Shown here: positions 1 to 6,079 of the stretch, piece by piece
Layout: each line of letters opens with the position of its first letter
Numbering within the stretch: the stretch's first letter is position 1
Source of the DNA: Solirubrobacteraceae bacterium
GTDB lineage: Bacteria; Actinomycetota; Thermoleophilia; Solirubrobacterales; Solirubrobacteraceae
Assembly: GCA_025928415.1 (NCBI GenBank)
Contig: JAICJK010000019.1
Location: 1-13,888 of the forward strand
Length of the DNA: 13,888 nucleotides
Reading direction: 5' to 3'
Made by a program: the position numbers and the translations under genes
Notes under the pieces: generated by a model
What the model was told of the DNA's origin: nothing
The model's input: only the letters and a program-made list of their open reading frames with translations
Database searches by the model: none

Positions 1-1516
1 CGCTCAGCCGCCGCCGGTGCAGGTGCGCGCGTCTGGCCACGGAGGCCGGGACGGTCAGCGTGACCCGCACGCCGGCCGGGCTCCTGACGAGCACGTCGAG
101 CCCGTGGCGCAGATGGCCGAGGCTGAGACGCGAGCCCAGGGAGAGGTGCAGGACGGCGAGATCCTTGTTGGGCGCCTTGAACGTCTTCGGTGCAGGATCG
201 ACAGGCGGCGTGGCCGGCGTCGTCGCGGTGGTGGCCGTCGGCGGGTCGGGCGGGCCGTCCACGGTGGGCGGCGGCGGAGTGGTCTGCGTCGAGGGCGTGG
301 TCTGGGTCGGCGTCGTGACCGGCGGGCCGACCACGACGGGCGGGTTGGGCGGCACGGGCGCGGTGACGACCACGTTGGCCGTCTTCGGCGTCGACCCGCC
401 GGTGTTCGTCGCGGTCAGCGTGACCTTGTAGGTCCCGGGCGCGGCGTACGTGTGGATCGGCGCCTGCTGCGTGCTCGTCGCGCCATCGCCGAAGCTCCAC
501 TTCCACGACGTGACCTGCGGGATCGCCGTGGAGATGTCCTCGAAGGCGACGGCCAGCGTGGAGGGGTCCTGCGTGGCCTCGAAGTCGGTCGACGGCGGCG
601 TGGGCGGCGGCGGTGGGGGCGGCGGCGGGGGCGCCGAGCCGTTGTGGCACGTCGCGGTGCCCGAGTCGCTGGCGCCGGAGCCGACGAACCGCCAGTCCGC
701 GGAGTCCGCGTGCAGGGTCATCTTCAGCAGGCCCGACCCGTGCGCGTCGTCGCCGCCCGTGCCGACGACGACCTCACGCGGCCCGTTGGGGTCCGCCGAC
801 CCGTTGGGCGCGCGGCGGACCGGGGCCGTGTAGTGGTGGATGTGGCCGGTGAGGACGAAGTCGACGCCCGCGTTGTAGAAGTCCTGCCACATGTCCGCCT
901 CTTTGGCGGCGCTGGTCAGCGGGTGGTGCCAGTAGGCGAGGATGCAGGGCTGCTTGTTGAGCGCCAGGTCGTTGCGCAGCCAGGTCTCCTGCGGGGAGCC
1001 GGAGGCACAGCTCACCGGGCTGCAGGCGTCGCTGGAGTTCAGCGAGATCAGATGCCAGGTCCCGATGTTGTACGAGTACCAGCCGTTGCGCCCGCCCGTC
1101 TCGATGCCCTTGGAGGCGAAGTAGTCGAAGTAGCCCGAGGCGTTCGCGACGTTGTACTCGTGGTTGCCCGGCGCGGGCTTGAGCACGTTGGCCAGCCGGC
1201 CCCACGTGGGGTCGAAGTACTGCTGCAGGTTGGACAGCGTCGCGTTCTGGTACTGCTCGTCGCCGAGCGCCAGCAGCGCCGCGAGGCCCTCGGGCGAGCC
1301 CTCCTGGGCCAGGGCCAGGTTCGACGTGTAGAGCTGGCTGCACTTGCCGGGATCGGGGCTCCCGGGCTGCTGGCAGGCGATGTCGCCCGCGGCCATGATC
1401 ACCGGGTCCGCCGAGGCCGGCGGCACGCCGGCCGTCAGCGCGAGCACGAGCGCCAGCGCGGCCGGGAGGCCGAGGCGGCGCGCGAGGGACTTCGGGCCGG
1501 GCAACCGGGCGTCCAT
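1..1516 (-). CDS. Secreted calcineurin-like metallophosphoesterase with PKD domain (3' end cut by window edge)
   Basis: Read on the minus strand from ATG at 1516-1514, this frame stays open for 505 codons to the left edge, so the C-terminus is missing. Residues 1-36 look like a signal peptide: a basic start, a hydrophobic run (LALVLALTAG) and an ASA-D cleavage site. Metallophosphoesterase motifs follow in order: GD at 44-45, GD at 85-86, GNHE at 117-120, WHHP around 196-199 and GHIHH at 224-228. These are the residues that bind the two-metal site in calcineurin-like and purple-acid-phosphatase-like enzymes. A run of about nine prolines (about 296-304) leads to a PKD-type beta-sandwich (about 312-385, containing WSFGDG and HTYAAPGTY). 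A Thr/Pro linker and a basic tail come next. A GGAG lies 4 nt before the ATG. It probably hydrolyses a phosphoester outside the cell; the substrate is unknown. It appears unrelated to the hydrogenase operon. Confidence 0.88.
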   Translation of the reverse strand, partial: MDARLPGPKSLARRLGLPAALALVLALTAGVPPASADPVIMAAGDIACQQPGSPDPGKCSQLYTSNLALAQEGSPEGLAALLALGDEQYQNATLSNLQQYFDPTWGRLANVLKPAPGNHEYNVANASGYFDYFASKGIETGGRNGWYSYNIGTWHLISLNSSDACSPVSCASGSPQETWLRNDLALNKQPCILAYWHHPLTSAAKEADMWQDFYNAGVDFVLTGHIHHYTAPVRRAPNGSADPNGPREVVVGTGGDDAHGSGLLKMTLHADSADWRFVGSGASDSGTATCHNGSAPPPPPPPPPPTPPSTDFEATQDPSTLAVAFEDISTAIPQVTSWKWSFGDGATSTQQAPIHTYAAPGTYKVTLTATNTGGSTPKTANVVVTAPVPPNPPVVVGPPVTTPTQTTPSTQTTPPPPTVDGPPDPPTATTATTPATPPVDPAPKTFKAPNKDLAVLHLSLGSRLSLGHLRHGLDVLVRSPAGVRVTLTVPASVARRAHLHRRRLS

Positions 1517-1526
1517 GTCACTCCAA

Positions 1527-1538
1527 ACGCCCGGGCGT
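1527..1538. repeat. Perfect 12-bp palindrome upstream of the phosphoesterase
   Basis: ACGCCCGGGCGT is a perfect palindrome ending 11 nt before the phosphoesterase start codon, inside the 73-bp gap between that gene and the cupin gene. It could be an operator or a short leader hairpin. In DNA this GC-rich it could also be chance. Confidence 0.3.
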
Positions 1539-1589
1539 ACCCCGTTCTCACGGTTCGCGGAGTGACGCCCGCGGCGGCGGGGGCGGGCC

Positions 1590-2093
1590 CTACGCGTTGC
1601 GCGGCGCCCCGAGGATCTCCAGGCCGTAGCGCGCGGCGGCCGCTCCGAGCGCCGCCGGGTCGGGCATCGCGATGCCCTGGGGCGGCAGGACGGGGCCGTC
1701 GGCCGGGACCGACATCTCCATCAGGAACTCGTCGAAGCCCCCGGGCTGCGTCGCGAGCACGAACGCCGCGTCGTCCGGGCCCTCGACCGTGAAGCGGTGA
1801 GGGATGTCGCGCGGGCCGAAGACGAACGACCCCGCGGGCGCGTCGATCTCCTCGTCGCCGACCTCGAAGGTCAGCCGCCCGGAGAGGATGTAGAACCACT
1901 CGTCGTCACGTCTGTGCACGTGCAGCGGGGAGCCGCTGCCCGGCCGGCAGAGCTGCTGGATCACGCTCGTGCTGCCGCCGGTCATAGCCGACGAGGCCTT
2001 GATCGTCGCGAGCTGGCCGAGGAACCAGCGGTGCTCGCCCTCCCCGGCGTTCAGCGCGATGGGCGGGATGGACGACGGGGCTCCGGTGGACAT
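1590..2093 (-). CDS. Single-domain cupin protein
   Basis: A 167-residue protein with one cupin beta-barrel. Cupin motif 1 is visible as the metal ligands H58 and H60 with E65 (LHVHRRDDEWFYILSG), followed by a glycine turn. Motif 2 is APAGSFVFGPRDIPHRF with H99. These are the 3-His/1-Glu ligands of metal-binding cupins, and the layout resembles small quercetin-dioxygenase-like or sugar-binding cupins in actinobacteria. No signal peptide or membrane segment is seen, so it is probably cytosolic. It lies 68 bp downstream of, and on the same strand as, the FCD regulator gene, so the two may be cotranscribed and the cupin may be the regulator's own target. No convincing Shine-Dalgarno precedes the ATG. 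The substrate cannot be told from sequence, and a dioxygenase role is only a guess. Confidence 0.85.
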   Translation of the reverse strand: MSTGAPSSIPPIALNAGEGEHRWFLGQLATIKASSAMTGGSTSVIQQLCRPGSGSPLHVHRRDDEWFYILSGRLTFEVGDEEIDAPAGSFVFGPRDIPHRFTVEGPDDAAFVLATQPGGFDEFLMEMSVPADGPVLPPQGIAMPDPAALGAAAARYGLEILGAPRNA

Positions 2094-2102
2094 GCGGCAA
2101 CC

Positions 2103-2115
2103 ATGGCCCGGCCAT
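2103..2115. repeat. 13-bp palindrome upstream of the cupin gene
   Basis: ATGGCC-C-GGCCAT is a perfect 6-bp dyad with a one-base centre, ending 9 nt before the cupin start codon, in the gap between the regulator and cupin genes. A regulator-binding site for the cupin gene is possible. There is no independent support. Confidence 0.25.
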
Positions 2116-2161
2116 CACGGTCGCGTCAAGTCGGCACCGGTCACGGCCCAGCGGCGCGAGG

Positions 2162-2839
2162 TCAGCGCGCGCCGGGGGCCGCCAGCCCGCGCTCGACGAG
2201 CGCGCCGAGCGTGAGCCAGTTCTCACGCGCGGCGGTCGCCGAGCCGGCGGCGTCGCCCGCCTCGGCGCGGTCGGTGATCGCCTCGTGCTGGGCGACCGAC
2301 CGCCGCCCGGGCAACGCGCCGGTTCGCAGCACCTCGAGGCGGCGCAGGCGGGGCACGAGCCGGCCGAGCACGCGCGGCACCTCGGCGTTGTCGCAGCGGT
2401 CGACGAAGATCGCGTGGAAGCGGTCGTCGGCCGCATAGGCGCGGTGCGCCTCGCCGGCCTGCAGCGCGCCGTGGTAGGCGGCGTTGGCGCGCCGCAGGGC
2501 CTGGATGTCGTCCCGCTCGAGGCGCGGCACCGCGAGCTCGGTCGCGAGGGCGTGGACGGAGGCCGCGATGCCGAAGACGTCCCGGGCGTCGCGTTGCGCC
2601 AGCGCGCTCACGCGGGTGAAGCGCTGCGGCGCGAGCTCCACGAGGCCCTCCTCCTCCAGCCGGATCAGCGCCTCGCGGATCGGCGTGCGGCTCAGCCCGA
2701 GCCAGCGGCAGAGCTGGGCGTCGTGCAGACGCTCCCCCGGGGCCAGCGTGCCGGACACGATCGCGCTGCACAGCGTGGCGTACGCGCTGTCCCGGAGCAG
2801 GTGCCGCTCGACCGCGTCTTGTCGATCAGGCACTGGCAT
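2162..2839 (-). CDS. GntR-family transcriptional regulator, FadR subfamily (FCD domain)
   Basis: A 225-residue protein starting at ATG 2839-2837, with a GGGA about 8 nt upstream. Residues about 15-75 form the GntR winged helix-turn-helix: an AYATLCSAIVSGTLAPGERL entry, then LCRWLGLSRTPIREALIRLEEEGLVEL, the classic family signature. Residues about 85-215 are the all-helical FCD ligand-binding domain. Likely metal ligands are D138/H142 (DDRFH) and H185 (QHEAI). The usual third His, about 11 residues after the GD pair, appears to be N207, so effector binding may differ. FadR-type regulators bind DNA as dimers and respond to small carboxylic acids or similar metabolites. The gene diverges from the hydrogenase operon across 109 bp and is followed by the cupin gene on the same strand. 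It may repress itself, the cupin gene, the operon or a combination. A longer upstream start would run through the promoter region and is less likely. Confidence 0.9.
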   Translation of the reverse strand: MPVPDRQDAVERHLLRDSAYATLCSAIVSGTLAPGERLHDAQLCRWLGLSRTPIREALIRLEEEGLVELAPQRFTRVSALAQRDARDVFGIAASVHALATELAVPRLERDDIQALRRANAAYHGALQAGEAHRAYAADDRFHAIFVDRCDNAEVPRVLGRLVPRLRRLEVLRTGALPGRRSVAQHEAITDRAEAGDAAGSATAARENWLTLGALVERGLAAPGAR

Positions 2840-2849
2840 CTGACATCCC

Positions 2850-2902
2850 AGTAGACCAGCCGCGCGAGCGCCGTTGCAACCCGGAATGACCGCGTGTAGA
2901 CC
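2850..2902. promoter_or_regulatory. Candidate back-to-back promoters sharing a palindromic -35
   Basis: The 8-bp palindrome GTTGCAAC (2873-2880) contains TTGCAA on both strands. On the plus strand TTGCAA (2874-2879) is followed after 17 nt by TAGACC (2897-2902), a weak -10 facing hypC. On the minus strand the same TTGCAA is followed after 18 nt by TCTACT (2855-2850), a better -10 facing the regulator gene. The heptamer GTAGACC occurs at both 2851-2857 and 2896-2902. Spacings are normal for a sigma-70-type factor, but match quality is modest and no transcription start is known, so this is a prediction. Confidence 0.35.
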
Positions 2903-2928
2903 GTTCGGCAGGCCGTTGAACCGCAACG
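2873..2928. promoter_or_regulatory. Candidate operator pair (GTTG/CAAC dyads)
   Basis: Two dyads with the same half-sites lie between the regulator and hypC: GTTGCAAC at 2873-2880, and CGTTG-AACCG-CAACG at 2914-2928 (5-bp arms, 5-bp spacer). Their centres are about 44-45 bp apart, roughly four helical turns. The first overlaps the predicted -35 and the second lies near the predicted plus-strand transcription start. Both are sensible places for a dimeric GntR/FadR repressor. The binding protein is inferred from adjacency only. Confidence 0.35.
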
Positions 2929-2948
2929 CTCGGGAGGCGTCGCAGACT

Positions 2949-3236
2949 GTGTGCCTGGCGATCCCTGGACGGGTCATCGAGGTCGTCGACGAGGACAACC
3001 GCCTCGCCGAGGTCGAGGTCGCCGGGGTGCGGCGCACCGTCAACATCGGCCTGCTGGACGTCGACGGCGACGGCAGCGGCGGCGTGGGCCCGGGCGACTG
3101 GGTGCTGATCCACGTGGGCTTCGCGATCTCGCAGGTCGACGAGGCCGAGGCCGCGGCGACGCTCGCGCTGATCCAGGGCATGGGCGCCGAGTACGAGCAG
3201 GAGCTGGCCGAGCTGAAGGCGAGCGTGATCGAGTGA
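2949..3236 (+). CDS. hypC: HypC, [NiFe]-hydrogenase maturation chaperone
   Basis: Translated from GTG at 2949, this is a 95-residue protein beginning (M)CLAIPGRVIEV, the N-terminus of HypC. The cysteine directly after the initiator is the functional residue. HypC pairs with HypD to carry the Fe(CN)2CO unit and delivers it to the immature large subunit. The family's OB-fold core is recognisable (VAGVRRTVNIGLLDV, then GDWVLIHVGFAISQVDEAEA). The helical C-terminal tail rich in Glu and Ala is normal for the family. GGGAGG sits 11 nt before the GTG. In-frame starts further upstream would add residues before the essential Cys and are rejected. This is the first gene of the plus-strand operon and overlaps the next gene by 4 bp. 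Confidence 0.95.
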   Translation: MCLAIPGRVIEVVDEDNRLAEVEVAGVRRTVNIGLLDVDGDGSGGVGPGDWVLIHVGFAISQVDEAEAAATLALIQGMGAEYEQELAELKASVIE

Positions 3237-3457
3237 GCTGCGACGGCGGCCACTGCGTGACGTGCTGCGACGAGGCGCTGCCGGTGCGGGTGGTGCGCGT
3301 CGCGCCGGAGCGCGGCCTGGCGCTGTGCGAGGGCGGCGACGGCGCGCGCACGACGGTCGAGACGGCGCTCGTCGAGCCGGTCGCGCCCGGCGACGTGCTG
3401 CTCGTGCACGCGGGCACCGCGATCGCCCACGCCGCGCCGGAGGGTGCGGCCGCATGA
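3233..3457 (+). CDS. Second, cysteine-rich HypC/HupF-like chaperone
   Basis: A 74-residue protein from GTG 3233, whose start overlaps the hypC stop (GTGA) and whose stop overlaps the hypD start (ATGA). The body resembles a short HypC OB-fold (LPVRVVRVAPERGLALCEGG, then VEPVAPGDVLLVHAGTAIA). The N-terminus does not have the MC start of HypC. It carries SCDGGHCVTCCDEA, with cysteines at 3, 8, 11 and 12. Actinobacterial hydrogenase clusters often have such a second HypC/HupF-family gene between hypC and hypD. The four-Cys head suggests metal or Fe-S binding, or a different way of holding the iron unit. Its partner could be HypD or the large subunit; neither can be decided from sequence. Sure of the gene, moderately sure of the family. 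Confidence 0.85.
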   Translation: MSCDGGHCVTCCDEALPVRVVRVAPERGLALCEGGDGARTTVETALVEPVAPGDVLLVHAGTAIAHAAPEGAAA

Positions 3458-4569
3458 GGTTCGTCGACGAGTTCCGCGAGGCCGAGCTGGGGCGCACGCT
3501 CGCGCGCGAGATCCTGGCCGCCGTCGAGCCGGGCCGCCACTACAAGCTCATGGAGGTCTGCGGCGGCCACACCCACTCGATCTACAAGTACGGGATCAAC
3601 GACCTGCTGCCGGAGAACGTCGAGCTGGTCCACGGGCCCGGCTGCCCGGTGTGCGTCATCCCGATGGGCCGCGTGGACGACGCGATCGCCATCGCGCACG
3701 AGGACGGGGTGGTCTTCACCTGCTTCGGCGACATGATGCGCGTCCCCGGGTCGAACGGGACGCTGCAGGAGGCCAAGGCCGCGGGCGCCGACGTGCGGAT
3801 GGTCTACTCGCCGCTCGACGCGCTGCGGATCGCCAAGCAGCACCCGGAGCGCGAGGTCGTGTTCTTCGCGATCGGCTTCGAGACGACGGCGCCGTCGACG
3901 GCGCTGACGCTGCGGCGGGCGCGCGCCGAGGGCGTGGAGAACTTCTCGGTCTTCTGCAACCACGTGAACATCGTCCCGCCGCTGCGGGCGCTGATGGACT
4001 CGCCGGACCTGCGCCTGGACGGCTTCCTCGGCCCGGGCCACGTGTCGACGGTCGTGGGCGCGCGGCCGCTGGAGTTCATCCCGGCGCAGTACGGCAAGCC
4101 GGTCGTCGTGTCGGGCTTCGAGCCCGTCGACATCCTGCAGTCGGTGCTGATGCTGCTGCGCCAGCTCGCCGAGGGCCGGTGCGAGGTCGAGAACCAGTAC
4201 ACGCGCGTCGTCCCCTACGAGGGCAACCTGCGGGCGCTGGAGGTCATGGCCGAGGTCTTCGAGCTGCGCCCGCACTTCGAGTGGCGCGGCCTGGGCTTCA
4301 TCTCGCACTCCGGCCTGAAGCTGTCGGCCGCCTACGCCGAGCACGACGCCGAGCTGCGCCACCACGTGCCGGGAGTGCGCGTGGCCGACCCGAAGGCGTG
4401 CCAGTGCGGCGAGGTCCTCAAGGGCGTCATCAAGCCCTACGAGTGCAAGGTCTTCGGGAGCGCGTGCACGCCGGAGCGGCCGATCGGGACGTGCATGGTC
4501 TCCAGCGAGGGCGCCTGCGCCGCGTACTACAACTACGGAAGGTTCGCTCGGGAACGGGAGGTCGTCTAG
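3454..4569 (+). CDS. hypD: HypD, Fe(CN)2CO assembly scaffold
   Basis: A 371-residue protein, the normal size for HypD. It starts at ATG 3454 with GGAGGG 9 nt upstream. The family signatures are plain: EVCGGHTHSIYKYG with C36, GPGCPVCV with C64 and C67, and FTCFGDMMRVPGS with C90. The C-terminal cysteine-rich region that holds the [4Fe-4S] cluster is also present (KACQCGEV, PYECKVFGSAC, IGTCMVSSEGACAAYYNYG). HypD forms the complex with HypC on which the iron atom receives its CN and CO ligands, using cyanide delivered by HypE. The gene ends directly against hypE (stop 4567-4569, next start 4570). Its last dozen codons include several A/T-ending ones (GGA, GCT, GAA), unlike the body of the gene. 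Confidence 0.97.
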   Translation: MRFVDEFREAELGRTLAREILAAVEPGRHYKLMEVCGGHTHSIYKYGINDLLPENVELVHGPGCPVCVIPMGRVDDAIAIAHEDGVVFTCFGDMMRVPGSNGTLQEAKAAGADVRMVYSPLDALRIAKQHPEREVVFFAIGFETTAPSTALTLRRARAEGVENFSVFCNHVNIVPPLRALMDSPDLRLDGFLGPGHVSTVVGARPLEFIPAQYGKPVVVSGFEPVDILQSVLMLLRQLAEGRCEVENQYTRVVPYEGNLRALEVMAEVFELRPHFEWRGLGFISHSGLKLSAAYAEHDAELRHHVPGVRVADPKACQCGEVLKGVIKPYECKVFGSACTPERPIGTCMVSSEGACAAYYNYGRFAREREVV

Positions 4570-4632
4570 GTGGCGTCGCCCGCACGTTCGAGCTTGCGAG
4601 GACGGGAGGCCGAAACCCGTTCCCCTTCCCGT
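4550..4632 (+). other. Possible RNA element or small repeat at the hypD/hypE junction
   Basis: GGGAACGGG (4550-4558) is an exact inverted repeat of CCCGTTCCC (4616-4624). The Shine-Dalgarno-bearing octamer ACGGGAGG occurs twice, at 4554-4561 and 4602-4609. Either copy can pair with CTTCCCGT (4625-4632) over 8 bp with one G-U. The first copy is the ribosome binding site of hypE, so pairing would hide it. The stretch from 4570 to 4632 reads as codons with 8 of 21 ending in A or T, whereas neighbouring genes almost never do. It also makes up the extra N-terminus of HypE. This may be a translational control element or an inserted intergenic repeat; which is not known. Confidence 0.4.
4556..4561 (+). 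promoter_or_regulatory. Ribosome binding site of hypE
   Basis: GGGAGG lies 8 nt before GTG 4570. It is the reason for choosing this start, although it gives HypE an unusual N-terminal extension. It lies within the inverted and direct repeat structure at 4550-4632. Confidence 0.6.
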
Positions 4633-5697
4633 GAGGAGACCGTCCTCGGCATCATCGCCACCGCGCGCGCCAAGCGCCCGAAGTTCCGCGACGAGCGCAT
4701 CACGATGGCCCACGGCGCCGGCGGCAAGGCCACGGCCGGGCTGATCGAGGGGCTGCTCGTCCCGGCGTTCGCCTCGCCCGCCCTCGACGTGCTGGGCGAC
4801 GCCGGCGTGCTGACCGTCGACGGCACCGGCCTCGCGCTGACCACCGACGCCTTCGTCGTCACCCCGCTGCGCTTCCCCGGCGGGTCGATCGGCGAGCTGG
4901 CGGTCAACGGGACGGTCAACGACCTGGCGATGGCCGGCGCGCGGCCGCAGGCGCTCAGCCTGTCGCTGATCCTCGAGGAGGGCCTCGAGGCGGAGGTCCT
5001 GCGCGCGGAGGTCGAGGCGATCGCGGGCGCGGCGCGGGACGCCGGCGTGGCGATCGTCACCGGCGATACGAAGGTCGTCGAGCGCGGTCACGCCGACCAG
5101 ATGTACGTGACCACGGCGGGGGTGGGTCGCGTGGACGCCCGCGCGTCGCTGTCCCCGGCCGCGCTGCGCCCCGGCGACCACCTGCTGCTGTCCGGCCCGG
5201 TCGGCCGCCACGGCACCGCGATCATGCTGGCCCGCGGCGAGTTCGAGCTCGGCGCCGAGGTGGCGTCGGACACGCGATCGCTGTGGCCCGCCGCCGACGC
5301 GCTGCTGGACGCCGCCGGCCCCGGCCTGCGCTGCCTGCGCGACGCCACGCGCGGCGGCGTCGCCTCGGCCCTCAACGAGCTGGCGCGCGCCTCGGGCGTC
5401 GCGATGCTCGTGCGCGAGGAGGCCGTCCCGGTCGACGCCGTGGTCGCCGGCGCCGCGGAGATCCTGGGCATCGACCCGATGCAGGTCGCCAACGAGGGCG
5501 TCCTGGTCGCCGCGGTCGCCCCGCAGCACGCGGACGCCGCCCTGGCCGCGCTGCGCGGGGCGCCGGGCTGCGCGGACGCGGCGGTGGTCGGGGAGGTCCG
5601 CACCGACCCCGCCGGGCTGGTGATCGTCGAGACCGCGTTCGGCGGCAAGCGGGTGATGGACCAGCTCGTCGGCGACCCGCTGCCGAGGATCTGCTGA
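4570..5697 (+). CDS. hypE: HypE, carbamoyl dehydratase of cyanide ligand synthesis
   Basis: A 375-residue protein ending LVGDPLPRIC. The C-terminal Pro-Arg-Ile-Cys is the HypE signature: its Cys accepts a carbamoyl group from HypF and is dehydrated with ATP to a thiocyanate, the source of the Fe cyanide ligands. The PurM/AIR-synthase-like fold is seen in order: MAHGAGGKAT (46-55), the TTDAFVVTPLRFPGGSIGELAVNGTVNDLAM block (about 95-125), IVTGDTKVVERG, and RDATRGGVASALNELA. Recognisable similarity to other HypE proteins starts near residue 22 (EETVLGIIATARAKRPKFRDERIT). The first 21 residues are an Arg/Ser-rich extension with poor codon usage, encoded by the repeat-like stretch at 4570-4632. 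The start could therefore be mis-set, but no better in-frame start with a ribosome site is visible. It abuts hypD, and hypA follows after 7 bp. Confidence 0.96.
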   Translation: MASPARSSLRGREAETRSPSREETVLGIIATARAKRPKFRDERITMAHGAGGKATAGLIEGLLVPAFASPALDVLGDAGVLTVDGTGLALTTDAFVVTPLRFPGGSIGELAVNGTVNDLAMAGARPQALSLSLILEEGLEAEVLRAEVEAIAGAARDAGVAIVTGDTKVVERGHADQMYVTTAGVGRVDARASLSPAALRPGDHLLLSGPVGRHGTAIMLARGEFELGAEVASDTRSLWPAADALLDAAGPGLRCLRDATRGGVASALNELARASGVAMLVREEAVPVDAVVAGAAEILGIDPMQVANEGVLVAAVAPQHADAALAALRGAPGCADAAVVGEVRTDPAGLVIVETAFGGKRVMDQLVGDPLPRIC

Positions 5698-5704
5698 GGC
5701 CGCC

Positions 5705-6079
5705 GTGCACGAGCTCTCGATCGCCTCCGCCATCGTCGCGATCGCCGATCGCCACGCCGGCGAGCGGCGGGTGACGCGGGTCGAGGTGCGCGTGGGACAC
5801 CTGCGCCAGGTGGTCCCGTCCGCGCTCGAGTTCGCGTGGGGGCTGGTGACCGAGGGCACGGCGCTCGACGGCGCGGAGCTGGCGCTGGAGGTGGTCCCGG
5901 CGGCCGGCCGGTGCCGCGCGTGCGCGGCGGAGAGCGTGCTCGAGAGCTTCCCGCTGGCGTGCGGGCGCTGCGGCGCCTTCGACCTGGAGCTGCTGGCCGG
6001 CGAGGAGCTGCAGGTCGACTCGCTGGAGCTCGAAGAGGACACGTTGACGACGACCGAAGGGACGCACCATGGCGACTGA
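5705..6079 (+). CDS. hypA: HypA, nickel insertion metallochaperone
   Basis: Translated from GTG 5705, a 124-residue protein beginning MHELSIASAIV. The MHE N-terminus, with H2, is the nickel site of HypA. A zinc site is formed by two CxxC pairs, C70/C73 (CRAC) and C86/C89 (CGRC), 12 residues apart. The body matches the family (VRVGHLRQVVPSALEFAWGLVTEGTALDGAEL). It delivers nickel to the large subunit together with HypB, which lies at the other end of the operon (13414 onward). GAGG overlaps the hypE stop 5 nt before the start. The acidic and Thr-rich C-terminal tail is slightly long for the family. The last 11 bp overlap the small-subunit gene, so the two are probably translationally coupled. 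Confidence 0.96.
   Translation: MHELSIASAIVAIADRHAGERRVTRVEVRVGHLRQVVPSALEFAWGLVTEGTALDGAELALEVVPAAGRCRACAAESVLESFPLACGRCGAFDLELLAGEELQVDSLELEEDTLTTTEGTHHGD

Noticed and set aside
601..633. G-rich run that could be read as a microsatellite or G-quadruplex element
   Set aside because: On the coding strand it simply encodes the proline linker between the phosphoesterase and PKD domains.
17..1792. Plus-strand open frame of about 590 codons over the phosphoesterase
   Set aside because: Its product is Arg/Gly-rich without motifs, while the minus strand gives a signal peptide, all phosphoesterase motifs and a PKD domain.
2874..2948. Longer upstream start for HypC
   Set aside because: It would place 25 residues before the essential Cys that must follow the initiator, and would overlap the predicted promoter.
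4705..4707. ATG inside hypE (before the AHGAGGKAT motif) as the true start
   Set aside because: It would remove residues normally present in HypE (ETVLGIIATARAKRPKFRDERIT region).
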